Below are positions 26,860-35,963 of a stretch of DNA of 64,000 nt, piece after piece. Both the position numbers and the translations under genes were made by a program. The notes below the pieces were generated by a model. It was given only the letters and a program-made list of their open reading frames with translations. It was not told the origin of the DNA and made no database searches. The DNA comes from Gammaproteobacteria bacterium (GTDB lineage: Bacteria; Pseudomonadota; Gammaproteobacteria; Burkholderiales; Burkholderiaceae_B): assembly GCA_030832095.1 (NCBI GenBank), contig JAURJT010000013.1, forward strand, positions 1 through 64,000, given 5' to 3'. Each line of letters starts with the position of its first letter. The first letter of the stretch is position 1.

Positions 26860-27727
26860 TACCCATGATCCCTTTAGGACGCACCAGCAATACCAGCATG
26901 GTGATGACAAACATTGCGAGTGTCGCAAGCGAGGGGTCAAAATAATAGCCACCTACACTTTCGATCACAGCGATTAAGATGCTGCCAATGATCGAACCTG
27001 GGATGCTACCCAAGCCTCCGATCACAATGGCGATAAAGCCTTTGATGAGAAAGTCGCTTCCAACATTCGCGCTAATGACGGTGACTGGAGCCAGAAGCGC
27101 ACCCGCAATGGCGGCTAAAAAGGTTGCGATCAAGAATCCATACAGAGCAGTTTTTCGGTAAGGGATACCTTGGAGCATCGCAGCCTCATGGTCTTCTGAG
27201 ACTGCACGTAAAGATTTGCCAAGTTTTGTTGCTGCAATGAGCCAACACATGGTGACCGCGACCAGCAAAGCGATTAGGGTAAGGACCAGTCTTTGGGTCG
27301 TGATGGCGCCTCCTAGGATGCGCAGATTACCCTCGATCAGATCAGGCAGTTTAATGGGCACGCCACCAAAGAACTCTAAAAACAAACCTTGTATTAAGAG
27401 CGAAAGCCCGACTGACAAGACGAACGAACCCACCATGTCTCGTTGAAATTTTTTGAAAGCAAAATGATAAAGAAACCAGCCGCAAGCCATCGTCGCTAAA
27501 ATAGAAACAGCGCCAGAGGCGCCGTAAGCCACCACGAGCGGTACAGAGGGGCTGTTTAACCAGGGGACGAGGATGGCGATTAATAAAAGTACTAAACCAA
27601 AAAATTCGCCGTGTGCAAAGTTCACCACTTTCATGACACCAAAAATCAATGTCAGGCCAAGTGAAAACAGGATATAGGCCGCACTAATTTGCAGGCTGTT
27701 TAAAAAGAGTTGCCCAAAAATCTCCAA
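26852..27727 (-). CDS. livH: Branched-chain amino acid-type ABC permease LivH
   Basis: A 291-residue membrane protein with the LivH opening (LFSLGLTLIFGVMKVVNFAHGEFF) and the EAA-like AVSEDHEAAMLQGI loop near 175 that contacts the ATPases. GGLGSIPGSIIGSI lies in the C-terminal half. It follows the solute receptor gene after an 79-bp gap that contains a terminator-like hairpin, which would lower permease output relative to receptor. Confidence 0.93.
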   Translation of the reverse strand: MEIFGQLFLNSLQISAAYILFSLGLTLIFGVMKVVNFAHGEFFGLVLLLIAILVPWLNSPSVPLVVAYGASGAVSILATMACGWFLYHFAFKKFQRDMVGSFVLSVGLSLLIQGLFLEFFGGVPIKLPDLIEGNLRILGGAITTQRLVLTLIALLVAVTMCWLIAATKLGKSLRAVSEDHEAAMLQGIPYRKTALYGFLIATFLAAIAGALLAPVTVISANVGSDFLIKGFIAIVIGGLGSIPGSIIGSILIAVIESVGGYYFDPSLATLAMFVITMLVLLVRPKGIMGNG

Positions 27728-27765
27728 TGTCTTGCACCCTCAAGCGGTTAGTAGTCAGCAAAAAG

Positions 27766-27793
27766 CAGAGACCGAACCCAAGGTTGGTCTCTG
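27766..27793 (-). terminator. Attenuator-like hairpin between livK-type receptor and livH
   Basis: CAGAGACC (27766-27773) pairs perfectly with GGTCTCTG (27786-27793); AACC/GGTT extend the stem inward past a 1-nt bulge. On the minus strand the stem is followed by CTTTTTGC, the layout of a Rho-independent terminator, 13 nt after the receptor stop. It should give partial termination, favouring receptor over permease. Confidence 0.7.
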
Positions 27794-27806
27794 TCGGCCA
27801 AACGGC

Positions 27807-29006
27807 TTATTTTGCGGCGGCTAAACGAGCTTTGAGCTCTTCGGGAATAATGCGGGTCAGTTCAACCATCTTGCCATCTTGAACTTGGGTAATCATGACG
27901 GGCACTTGCATTTGTTGTGGGCTGTCATAGATAGCTTTGCTACCAAAGACGGTTTTGCCGTACGAGGTTTCAAAGACCAAGGTGGGCAATACAGCGGCGA
28001 TTTTTTTAGGATCTATGCTGTTTGAAGCCTCCATCGCAGCCTTGAGCGCATAGACTGAGTCATAGCTTGAGACCTGCAGTGGATTCAGTGGCTCTTTAAA
28101 TTGCGCCAACATGCCTTGGTTCAAAATCTGTTGTACGGGCGTTGCGAGTGAGCTTGAGTAGTCGCCGGCATAGCCCATGTAGGTGCCGTTGGCTGCTGCG
28201 CCACCAATTTGAGCAAGTTGAGTGGCACTTGTGCCAACCGGCAGCACTTTGACACCTTTCCAGCCCAGCACGCCAAGCTCTTTGAGCACGATTCCTGCAT
28301 CAGCAGGTGGCGCTACGCCCAAGTCAATGATGTCTGGCTTTTGCTCAGTAAGTTTGGCCGCCACCGGTTGAAACTGCGTGGTGCCACGCTCGTACCAATT
28401 AGAAGACAAAACCTTCACGCCGAGTGCTGCCCACGCTTTTTGTGCGACGAGCTCAACCTCTTTGCCCGACGCGTCATTCGCGTTCAAGATCGCGACTGTT
28501 TTTGCCTTGGGATTTTGCGCCAAGACATACTTGTAAAGTGGATCAAGAATCTCAAACGGTGTATTGGATTGAGTAAACGTCAATGGAAACTGTGGGCCTT
28601 TGACGCTTTTACCCCAGGCCGAAATAAAAATCATCACGCCGCTTCGCTCAGAGAGCGACTGCAGCGCTGAAATCGGGGCAGTGCCGATACCGCCAACGAT
28701 AAATTTAACCTTGTCGCGGTTAATTAGGTTTTGTGCAACCTTGGTGCCTTCAGCTGCAGTGTATTTGTTGTCGTAAGCCACGACTGCAAAATTATATTTT
28801 TTGCCTCCAACTGTCACGCCGCCTTCAAGATTAATTTTCTCTGCGGCTTGCTTAGCAGTCCACTCCATCCCCAGGCCCCACACGGCTGCAGCGCCCGACA
28901 TCGGTGCTGAGATGCCCAGTTTGATGATTTCTTGAGCATGAACGTTTGTCGCAGAGGCGAGAGCCGCAAAGGCAAGGGTTGCATAAACCTGTTTAAGATT
29001 TTTCAT
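27807..29006 (-). CDS. Liv-type ABC substrate-binding protein
   Basis: A 399-residue periplasmic receptor. The signal peptide ends near residue 25 (HAQ), followed by IIKLGISAPMSGAAAVWG, the type-1 binding fold of LivK/LivJ-like receptors, then YDNKYTAAEGTKVAQNLI and IVGGIGTAPISALQS. A CGGAG site lies upstream of the ATG at 29006. It starts the operon with livHMGF, two SDRs and an acyl-CoA ligase. The extra catabolic genes suggest an aromatic or short-chain acid rather than leucine, but the ligand is unknown. Confidence 0.92.
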   Translation of the reverse strand: MKNLKQVYATLAFAALASATNVHAQEIIKLGISAPMSGAAAVWGLGMEWTAKQAAEKINLEGGVTVGGKKYNFAVVAYDNKYTAAEGTKVAQNLINRDKVKFIVGGIGTAPISALQSLSERSGVMIFISAWGKSVKGPQFPLTFTQSNTPFEILDPLYKYVLAQNPKAKTVAILNANDASGKEVELVAQKAWAALGVKVLSSNWYERGTTQFQPVAAKLTEQKPDIIDLGVAPPADAGIVLKELGVLGWKGVKVLPVGTSATQLAQIGGAAANGTYMGYAGDYSSSLATPVQQILNQGMLAQFKEPLNPLQVSSYDSVYALKAAMEASNSIDPKKIAAVLPTLVFETSYGKTVFGSKAIYDSPQQMQVPVMITQVQDGKMVELTRIIPEELKARLAAAK

Positions 29007-29100
29007 TTTTGTCTCCGGTTAATTTTTTTAATCGCTCGTACAACGTTGGGTTAGCGCGATTTGACTTCAATGTACCACAGACCCAAGCCGCACAAAAAGA

Positions 29101-29141
29101 AAAATTCTCGAGATTTTTCTAAAAAAATCATCGAGAATTTT
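29101..29141 (-). terminator. Rho-independent terminator after the DUF1330 gene
   Basis: An 11-bp perfect stem (29101-29111 with 29131-29141) is extended inward by a 7-bp match (29112-29118 with 29123-29129) past one bulged base. On the minus strand it is followed by a T-rich tract (TTTTTCTTTTT). It lies between the DUF1330 stop (29180) and the start of the downstream receptor gene, so it separates the two transcripts. Confidence 0.8.
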
Positions 29142-29179
29142 TATGATCGATCAAAGGGTCAAAACATCTTCCAATATTG

Positions 29180-29473
29180 TTAAATACCCTCAACGATTCG
29201 AATGTCGCGCTCAGCGGCATTTGGGCCTAAGGCTTTGATGGCCTCTTGATAGCCGGGGCTGTTGTAGGCAGCTTGTGCGGCTTCAACGCTTTCGAACTCA
29301 ATGAGGACCGTGCGTTGTTTGACGCCTTGTTCTTTTGTCACGGCGGCCTCGCCACGCGCCAGAAATTTTCCGCCGGCAGCGGTCAGTGAAGGGCCTGCTA
29401 GTTTTGCATAGGCGGCGAGGGCTTCTGGATTTGAAATTGAACGGTAAGCACTGATCCAATAGGCTTTGGGCAT
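29180..29473 (-). CDS. DUF1330 family protein
   Basis: A 97-residue protein of the DUF1330 ferredoxin-like (dimeric alpha-beta barrel) family: KAYWISAYRSI at the start, a LARGEAAVT segment and the conserved VLIEFESVEAAQAAYNSPGYQEA. The start at 29473 has CGGAG upstream; a longer frame to 29707 runs through unrelated sequence. The function of the family is unknown; members are small cytosolic proteins. It has its own terminator and diverges from an MFS gene. Confidence 0.88.
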   Translation of the reverse strand: MPKAYWISAYRSISNPEALAAYAKLAGPSLTAAGGKFLARGEAAVTKEQGVKQRTVLIEFESVEAAQAAYNSPGYQEAIKALGPNAAERDIRIVEGI

Positions 29474-29657
29474 GACGAAATCTCCGAGAGTGTGGGGTGT
29501 CACTATATTACCAATAGAGTTCGGTCGCGATCTTGAGGATCCTTTGTTGTGTTGTGCGTAGTGTCTCGCGCACTTGGACCTGTTAGTGGCCGCACGCGCC
29601 TCGCCCAATGTTGCGCCGCCGCATATGCGTTTGACCATAAACAGGTATGATTTTTCA

Positions 29658-30914
29658 ATGGCAGCCACACTCACTGAATTACAAAACTCTTTTCGAGCAC
29701 CGTTCAAGGTGCGCAGTTTTCGCTTTCAGTGGCCTGCGGATTTAGCCGCATCACTGGCGTTTGAAATGGAGATCCTGGTTCTAGGCTGGTATGTGCTGGT
29801 CGAGTCGGGTTCGGTGATGATGCTGGTGCTTTATGGGGCTCTGCAATTTTTTGGTTCCGTGTTCTCACCCATGTTTGGTGTTGCCGGCGATCGCCTGGGG
29901 TACCGTTACTTGTTTTTAATTACGCGCGGTGTATACCTGGCGTTGGCAATACTCGTGATGGTATTAGCGTTTCTTGGGTTGCTCACGCCGTTGCTCGTGA
30001 TTGCGGTCGCGGCGCTGATTGGCATGATTCGCCCTTCAGACAACATGATGCGCTATGCGATCGTTGGCCAAACAATGCCAGCTGAACACTTGACCGGTGC
30101 TCTGGGGATTTCTCGGATGACATCGGATTCGGCACGCATTGCAGGTGCGTTGGCGGGGGTGGGCACCGTCGCGCAGTTCGGTATGGCTGCGGCCTATGTG
30201 GTCATCTCAGTTTTATATCTGTGTAGTTTTTTATTTTCAGCGGGTGTCGCAGGTAAAGACAGTGACGCTGCCCCTCAGGCTGCGCGGTCTGCCGTTGGCG
30301 AACTGATGGCCGCCTTTGAGTATGTGTGGACTCGGCCGGCGTTGTTGGGTGCGATGAGCTTGGCTTTTTTAGTCAATTTTTTCGCTTTCCCGTTCACTTT
30401 AGGACTTCTTCCTTACATCGCAAAAAACGTATTTGAAGTTGGGCAAGCGGGGCTCGGTGCCTTGAGCGCGAGTTTCGCTTTTGGTGCGCTGTTGGGGTCG
30501 CTGGTGTTGGGGTTGAATCGTTTTTCCTTGGGTACCGGTCGCGCGATGCTGGTGACGGCTGGTTTGTGGTTTGGTTGTTTATTGATTTTTAGTTTTCTCA
30601 CTGACCTCGCAGTCGGAATGTTTGTGCTTGTCTGCACGGGGTTTGTGCAGAGCCTCAGTATGACGCCCTTGGCTGCGGTGATGTTGCGCGGTACCGAAGC
30701 TGCGTTTAGAGGACGCGTCATGGGCATGCGCATGCTTGCAATTTGGGGGCTACCCGCCGGGCTGTTAGCCGCTGGGCCGCTCATCGACTGGTTAGGCTAT
30801 GTCGGCGTCGCGTGGCTTTACACCATCTCTGGGCTATTGTTGACGTTCTGTATCGCCTGGCGCTGGCGTGTTGCGCTTTGGGATAAGGCTGCACCATCGA
30901 ATCAACAAAGTTGA
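29658..30914 (+). CDS. MFS transporter (MFS_3, drug/siderophore-exporter type)
   Basis: About 418 residues with 12 predicted helices and the MFS_3 pattern: ALEMEILVLGWYVL-like first helix (here SLAFEMEILVLGWYVL), a GVAGDRLGYRYLF cytoplasmic loop with the conserved D-R, and a second-half GALLGSLVL. Start at ATG 29658 is preferred over upstream in-frame ATGs because the family begins close to this point; its ribosome-binding site is weak. Direction and substrate are unknown. Confidence 0.83.
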   Translation: MAATLTELQNSFRAPFKVRSFRFQWPADLAASLAFEMEILVLGWYVLVESGSVMMLVLYGALQFFGSVFSPMFGVAGDRLGYRYLFLITRGVYLALAILVMVLAFLGLLTPLLVIAVAALIGMIRPSDNMMRYAIVGQTMPAEHLTGALGISRMTSDSARIAGALAGVGTVAQFGMAAAYVVISVLYLCSFLFSAGVAGKDSDAAPQAARSAVGELMAAFEYVWTRPALLGAMSLAFLVNFFAFPFTLGLLPYIAKNVFEVGQAGLGALSASFAFGALLGSLVLGLNRFSLGTGRAMLVTAGLWFGCLLIFSFLTDLAVGMFVLVCTGFVQSLSMTPLAAVMLRGTEAAFRGRVMGMRMLAIWGLPAGLLAAGPLIDWLGYVGVAWLYTISGLLLTFCIAWRWRVALWDKAAPSNQQS

Positions 30915-31027
30915 GTTGTCGCTGAGCAACCGCTCGTGGTGCAGCGCAAGACGAGTATCTTAAGCAAGAAGCAGTACTTTGTGTTAGGGTTCTCCCTGAG
31001 ACAAAAAAGATGCGCCGACAGAGCCCC

Positions 31028-32269
31028 ATGAAGATTTTTTACGGTTGGAAGATGGTTTTTGCAGCGGCCTCACTGCAATTTTTGCAGTCAATGATGCTGC
31101 ATCAAGCCTTTGGGGCTTACCTAGCCGTATTGATTGAAGAAAAAGGTTGGAGCAAAACCTCGGTGTCTGGCGCCTCGGCGATGATGTCCATGGAGGCCGC
31201 GGTGATTGGCCCGGTGCTGGGTTGGTTTTTAGACCGCTTTGGCTCGCGTGGCGTCATTAGAATTGGTGTCATTGTGTTTGGTATTGGCTTCATGTTGCTG
31301 AGCCAAATTGAAACGCTCATGCAGTTTTACGGCGCGGTCATTGTGATTGCGATCGGCTCTTCAATGGCGGGATACTTTCCGCTGAACGTCGGCATTATTC
31401 AGTGGTTTGAAAAAAAGCGCGCCCGCGCACTGTCATCGGTTGGTCTGGGTCTTGCCTTAGGTGGTATGTTTGTACCGGTGGTTGCCTACAGCATACAAAG
31501 TAATGGTTGGCGTATCACCTCATTCGTTTGTGGCGTGGCGGTGATCATCTTGGGATACCCGTTGGCTTCTATATTTCGTCGGCGCCCTGAAGATTTTGGC
31601 TTGACTGTCGATGGCTTGGGCGCGACACGAGGTGTGGTGGATGTAAAGGCGACACCCGAAGACAGGTACGAGCCAGAGTTCACTGCGCGTCAGGCGTTGC
31701 GCACAACATCTTTTTGGTTGTTATCGGCAGGGCATGGTGTGGCGTTGATCGTGGTGACGGCCGTCAACACTCACGCCATTAACCATATGCGCATTTCCTT
31801 GGGCTACACAATTGCTCAGGCGGCCGTCTATATCACGCTCATGACTGCTTTTCAGGTGGTGGGCGTGCTGATCGGTGGTTGGCTGGGCGATAAGCTACGC
31901 AAAAATCGCATGTCAGCGGTCTGTATGTTGATGCATATGGCCGGTCTGTTGATGCTGACCTATGCGGGTGGCCCGGCGATGCTCATTGGGTTTGCAGTGT
32001 TGCACGGCTTAGCTTGGGGGGTGCGAGGCCCTTTCATGCAGGCGATTCGTGCAGATTATTTTGGGCGCAAGTCTATCGGGATGATTCTTGGCTTGTCTGC
32101 GCTACTGACCGCGGTTGGGCAAGTCTCTGGGCCCTTGCTTGCGGGCATGATGGGCGATGCGACGGGTAATTATTTGCTCGGTTTTACCGTGTTGGCCTTG
32201 ATCTCTGGGGCGGGCTCAGCCTTGTTCTGGTTTGCAAAACCTCCTCCGATGCTTGTAAAGGGTTCCTAA
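31028..32269 (+). CDS. MFS transporter (organic-anion type)
   Basis: About 413 residues, beginning MKIFYGWKMVFAAA, the usual start of OxlT/monocarboxylate-like MFS carriers. The cytoplasmic loop GWFLDRFGSRGVIRIG carries the conserved D-R-x-G-x-R motif, and RRPEDFGL ends the first half, as in many catabolic MFS carriers. Start 31028 is preferred; 31010 is in frame. It sits upstream of a Bug receptor gene in the same direction and is separated from it by 66 bp. Confidence 0.86.
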   Translation: MKIFYGWKMVFAAASLQFLQSMMLHQAFGAYLAVLIEEKGWSKTSVSGASAMMSMEAAVIGPVLGWFLDRFGSRGVIRIGVIVFGIGFMLLSQIETLMQFYGAVIVIAIGSSMAGYFPLNVGIIQWFEKKRARALSSVGLGLALGGMFVPVVAYSIQSNGWRITSFVCGVAVIILGYPLASIFRRRPEDFGLTVDGLGATRGVVDVKATPEDRYEPEFTARQALRTTSFWLLSAGHGVALIVVTAVNTHAINHMRISLGYTIAQAAVYITLMTAFQVVGVLIGGWLGDKLRKNRMSAVCMLMHMAGLLMLTYAGGPAMLIGFAVLHGLAWGVRGPFMQAIRADYFGRKSIGMILGLSALLTAVGQVSGPLLAGMMGDATGNYLLGFTVLALISGAGSALFWFAKPPPMLVKGS

Positions 32270-32335
32270 ACGTACGGTTCAACGGTATGCTTTGTCTCTG
32301 GGGATTTGAAAAAATACAAAACAGGGTAGAGACAA

Positions 32336-33343
32336 ATGAATACAAATATGTCGAAATTCGCAACGCAAACATTGCGATACATAGGTCTATCGGTTTTAGG
32401 TGTGGGGTTGGTGAGTGCGGCGTTGCCAGTTAGCGCACAAACTTGGCCCGCTAAGCCGATACATTTGATTGTGGGCTTTGCGCCAGGTGGCGGCACAGAC
32501 ATCGTTGCACGAGCGCTCAGCGTACCCATGACGGCGGCTTTAGGGCAGCCGATCGTTGTTGAAAACAAAGCGGGTGCAGCGGGCACCATCGGCGCAGATT
32601 ACGTTGCAAAGGCAACGCCTGATGGCTACACCTTATTGATGGGGCATTCAAACTCGAATGCGATTTCACCCTTTGTCTTAAAAAATATCCCTTACAACCC
32701 TGCGACTGACTTTACGCCTATTACATACTTAGGTTATGTGCCGAATGTCTTGGTGGTCAATGTGGCCGTGCCAGTCAAAGATGTTGCTGACGTGATTGCG
32801 CTAGCCAAGACCAAGCCCGGTGTCTTGACTTATGGCTCGTCTGGTATTGGTAGTACCCAGCACTTAGCGGGTGCGTTGTTTTCACAAATTGCCGGTATTT
32901 CGCTGAACCATATTCCTTATAAGGGTAGCGGGCAGGCCATCATTGATTTGCTCGCGGGTCAAATTACGATGAACTTTGACACGTTGCCACCAGTGCTTGA
33001 GCAAATTCGCTCTGGCAAACTCAAAGCGCTTGCCATTTCAACTCCAAAGCGATTGTCACAATTGCCAAATGTTCCGACGTTTACCGAAGTTGGTATCAAC
33101 GGTTTTGATGTGACAAATTGGTACTCGATCATGGGGCCAAAAGGCATGCCGCCGGCACTGGTTGCGCAAATTGACAAGGCAGTGAAGGCGGCGATGGCAG
33201 ATCCGAAAACTAAAAAAACACTCGAAGAGCAAGGCTTACAAACTGAGGGTGCAGCCACACCCGAAGCCTTTTCTGCCTTTGTACAAAGCGAGTTAGTCAA
33301 ATATAAACAGCTGGTTCAGACACTCAACATCAAAGCTGACTAG
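32336..33343 (+). CDS. Bug/TctC-type periplasmic receptor
   Basis: A 335-residue receptor; signal peptide to SAQ near 35, then [33 protein letters not shown] and [25 protein letters not shown] site precedes the ATG. The class III aminotransferase begins only 5 bp after its stop, so the receptor probably delivers a substrate (an amino or keto acid) to that enzyme. No TctAB genes are near. Confidence 0.92.
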   Translation: MNTNMSKFATQTLRYIGLSVLGVGLVSAALPVSAQTWPAKPIHLIVGFAPGGGTDIVARALSVPMTAALGQPIVVENKAGAAGTIGADYVAKATPDGYTLLMGHSNSNAISPFVLKNIPYNPATDFTPITYLGYVPNVLVVNVAVPVKDVADVIALAKTKPGVLTYGSSGIGSTQHLAGALFSQIAGISLNHIPYKGSGQAIIDLLAGQITMNFDTLPPVLEQIRSGKLKALAISTPKRLSQLPNVPTFTEVGINGFDVTNWYSIMGPKGMPPALVAQIDKAVKAAMADPKTKKTLEEQGLQTEGAATPEAFSAFVQSELVKYKQLVQTLNIKAD

Positions 33344-33348
33344 CCCTT

Positions 33349-34677
33349 ATGTCTAATGTTTTTCATCGCTCGCCTCGACAACAATTGCCCACTGTTGTTG
33401 AGGGTCGCGGGATTGAGTTGGTCGACAGTACAGGCAAACGCTATCTTGACGCCTCGGGCGGCGCCGCGGTGTCTTGCTTGGGGCATAGCCATCCAGAAGT
33501 CGTACGCGCGATTCAGCAACAACTCGACCATATCGCGTATGCACATACGTCATTTTTTACCAATGAGCCTGCTGAGCAACTCGCCACGACACTGGCGCAG
33601 GCTGCACCAGGTGATTTGAATCATGTGTTCTTTGTTTCGAGTGGCTCTGAAGCGATTGAGGCCTCACTCAAACTCGCCCGCCAATATTTTGTTGAGCGAG
33701 GCGAAACGCAGCGAAAGCATTTTATTGCGCGACGACAGAGTTATCACGGCAATACTCTTGGTGCTTTAGCCATTGGCGGCAATGCTGGTCGTCGCCAACC
33801 TTTTCTACCGTTGCTGGTCGCCGCGCACCATGTGTCGCCTTGTTACGGCTATCGCGAGCAGGGCGCCCAAGAAGATGATGCGCATTACGCACAACGCTTA
33901 GCGGCTGAACTTGAGGCGAAGATCCTTGAGCTTGGCCCTGAGACGGTGGCGGCTTTTGTCGCAGAAACTGTTGTCGGGGCGACGGCTGGGGCGCTTGCGC
34001 CCGTGGGCGACTATTTAAAGCGAATTCGCGCCGTCTGTGATCGCTATGGTGTGCTGCTGATTTTGGATGAAGTGATGTCTGGCATGGGCAGAACAGGCCA
34101 TCTGTTTGCTTGCGACGAAGATGGCGTGGCGCCCGATATTATTGCGATTGCAAAAGGTCTTGGTGCGGGGTATCAGCCTATCGGTGCAATGATTGCCTCG
34201 ACACGTATCTATGACACGATTGTGGGTGGCAGCGGTTTTTTTCAACATGGGCACACCTACGTTGCGCATGTGGCTGCGTGTGCCGGTGCGCTCGCTGTGC
34301 AGCGTGTGATTCAAGAAGAGCATTTGCTAGATAACGTAAAAGAGCGTGGTGAACAGCTGCGCCAATTACTGCGAGAGAAGTTTTCTGATCACCCGCACGT
34401 CGGCGATGTGCGCGGCAGAGGATTGTTTGTTGGCGTAGAGTTTGTGCAAGACCGCTCAAGCAAAGCAGCCTTCGATCCTCGGTTAAAAGTATATGCTCAG
34501 CTTAAAGCCAGTGGCATGCGGCACGGGCTCTTGACGTACCCCTCAGGTGGCACGGTTGACGGCGTGCGAGGCGATCATGTGTTGTTAGCGCCGCCTTTTA
34601 TTTGTACCGAAACCGATATCGAAGTGATTGGCGAGCGCTTTCTGAAGGCGGTTCAGGCGGTGTTGCCTCGAGTTTGA
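33349..34677 (+). CDS. Class III (PLP-dependent) aminotransferase
   Basis: A 442-residue fold-type I aminotransferase that moves an amino group between an amine or omega-amino acid and a keto acid, using PLP. Motifs are SGSEAIEASLKLARQY, ARRQSYHGNTLGAL, LLILDEVMSGMGRTG (with the PLP-contacting Asp), and the catalytic Lys in IAIAKGLGAGYQP. The ending HVLLAPPFICTETDIE is typical. Length is normal. It is coupled to a Bug receptor (5-bp gap). Substrate unknown; beta-alanine, GABA or a related amine are possibilities. Confidence 0.92.
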   Translation: MSNVFHRSPRQQLPTVVEGRGIELVDSTGKRYLDASGGAAVSCLGHSHPEVVRAIQQQLDHIAYAHTSFFTNEPAEQLATTLAQAAPGDLNHVFFVSSGSEAIEASLKLARQYFVERGETQRKHFIARRQSYHGNTLGALAIGGNAGRRQPFLPLLVAAHHVSPCYGYREQGAQEDDAHYAQRLAAELEAKILELGPETVAAFVAETVVGATAGALAPVGDYLKRIRAVCDRYGVLLILDEVMSGMGRTGHLFACDEDGVAPDIIAIAKGLGAGYQPIGAMIASTRIYDTIVGGSGFFQHGHTYVAHVAACAGALAVQRVIQEEHLLDNVKERGEQLRQLLREKFSDHPHVGDVRGRGLFVGVEFVQDRSSKAAFDPRLKVYAQLKASGMRHGLLTYPSGGTVDGVRGDHVLLAPPFICTETDIEVIGERFLKAVQAVLPRV

Positions 34678-34687
34678 GAAACACTTG

Positions 34688-35878
34688 CTAGAGATGTTCG
34701 AAACGCGGAGCGCCGCGAACACTGAGCAGGTCTAGGGTGACCTCATTGAGATCTTTACAGCCCAATAAAGCCAAGTCGCGATCAATTTCGGTACGCAAGA
34801 TATCGACGACCTTTGCGACGCCCTCGCTACCTGCGACCGCGGCGCCGTAAAGTTGAGGGCGACCCATAAAAACAAGTTTGGCACCAAGGGCGATGGCTTT
34901 GAGCACGTCGGTTCCGCGCCTAAAGCCTCCGTCAATTAACACCGGCAAGCTCTTGGGCACGCTGCGCACCACCTCGGGTAGGGCTTGCAGAGGCGCAATC
35001 GCACCGTCGAGTTGCCGACCACCATGATTCGACACAATTAGCGCATCCATGCCCGTGGCAGCAGCGAGTTCGGCGTCTTGAGGGTGCATCACACCTTTCA
35101 CAAGAAGTTGACCAGACCAGCGATCGCGCAGCCACTTCAGGTCTTTCCAGCTCAAGCGATCGCGCCCCGCACGAAAGCCGTCGGCTGTGTTTTCTGTAAT
35201 AGAGGGCCCCATGGTTTCGTACATGTTCACAAAGCGGGGCGTGCCCGTTGTCAACAGCGTTTTGGCAAATACCTCAAGCAACCAACGCGGATGCATCAAG
35301 CCACTGCCGATCAGCTTAGCCGTGAGTTGAAACGGAATCGTAAAGTCGTTGCGCTGATTGTTTTCACGATTAGCGCCTACGCAGGTGTCAATCGTGACGA
35401 CGATGGTTTTTACACCCGCTGCGTTAAGGCGGTCTGCGATGTTGCCGATTCGCGTGCGGTCGCCCGGAAAATAACCTTGGTACCAACAGTGTGGGGCGAG
35501 TTTGACCAAGGTCTCGATGGCGACGTTCGAGGCCCCGCTAATGATATAGGGGAGTTGCGAGCGGGCAGCCTCGCGCGCCAGCTTACTGTCGCAGTCGTGG
35601 CAAACAATGGCGTTGACTCCCGTTGGCGCAAAGCCAAAGGGGCTTGCATAAGTTTGCCCTAATACCGAGACCGACTGACTGCGAGTAGAGACATTGCGCA
35701 GCCCGCGAGCTCGAAACACCAGTTGATCAAAGACCGCGCGATTGCCGATGAGCGCGACTTCATCCTCAGTACCACCGCGCACGTATTCGAAGACTGCTTT
35801 TGGCAGTTGGCGTTTCGCTTGACGCTCGAAATCACCGATCGATAAAAGTCTGTGTAACGTGCTCACTGAATTAGCCAT
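34688..35878 (-). CDS. FMN-dependent alpha-hydroxy-acid oxidase/dehydrogenase
   Basis: A 396-residue TIM-barrel flavoprotein of the lactate/glycolate/mandelate oxidase family. FMN and substrate residues are visible: FGFAPTGVNA near the N-terminus, VVTIDTCVGANRE, LLVKGVMHPQDAE (FMN lysine), the active-site His-Arg in SNHGGRQLDG, and LIDGGFRRGTDVLKAIALGA with MGRP, which hold the phosphate. It oxidises an L-2-hydroxy acid to the 2-oxoacid. It converges with the aminotransferase gene, which could use that oxoacid as acceptor. Confidence 0.92.
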   Translation of the reverse strand: MANSVSTLHRLLSIGDFERQAKRQLPKAVFEYVRGGTEDEVALIGNRAVFDQLVFRARGLRNVSTRSQSVSVLGQTYASPFGFAPTGVNAIVCHDCDSKLAREAARSQLPYIISGASNVAIETLVKLAPHCWYQGYFPGDRTRIGNIADRLNAAGVKTIVVTIDTCVGANRENNQRNDFTIPFQLTAKLIGSGLMHPRWLLEVFAKTLLTTGTPRFVNMYETMGPSITENTADGFRAGRDRLSWKDLKWLRDRWSGQLLVKGVMHPQDAELAAATGMDALIVSNHGGRQLDGAIAPLQALPEVVRSVPKSLPVLIDGGFRRGTDVLKAIALGAKLVFMGRPQLYGAAVAGSEGVAKVVDILRTEIDRDLALLGCKDLNEVTLDLLSVRGAPRFEHL

Positions 35879-35963
35879 CCCTAACGGTGATTATCGCAAT
35901 AAGCTCTGCCACTCGTAGAAGGCGGTTATTGCCGGAGCAATCCATGCGAGTGACAGGCGGTGG

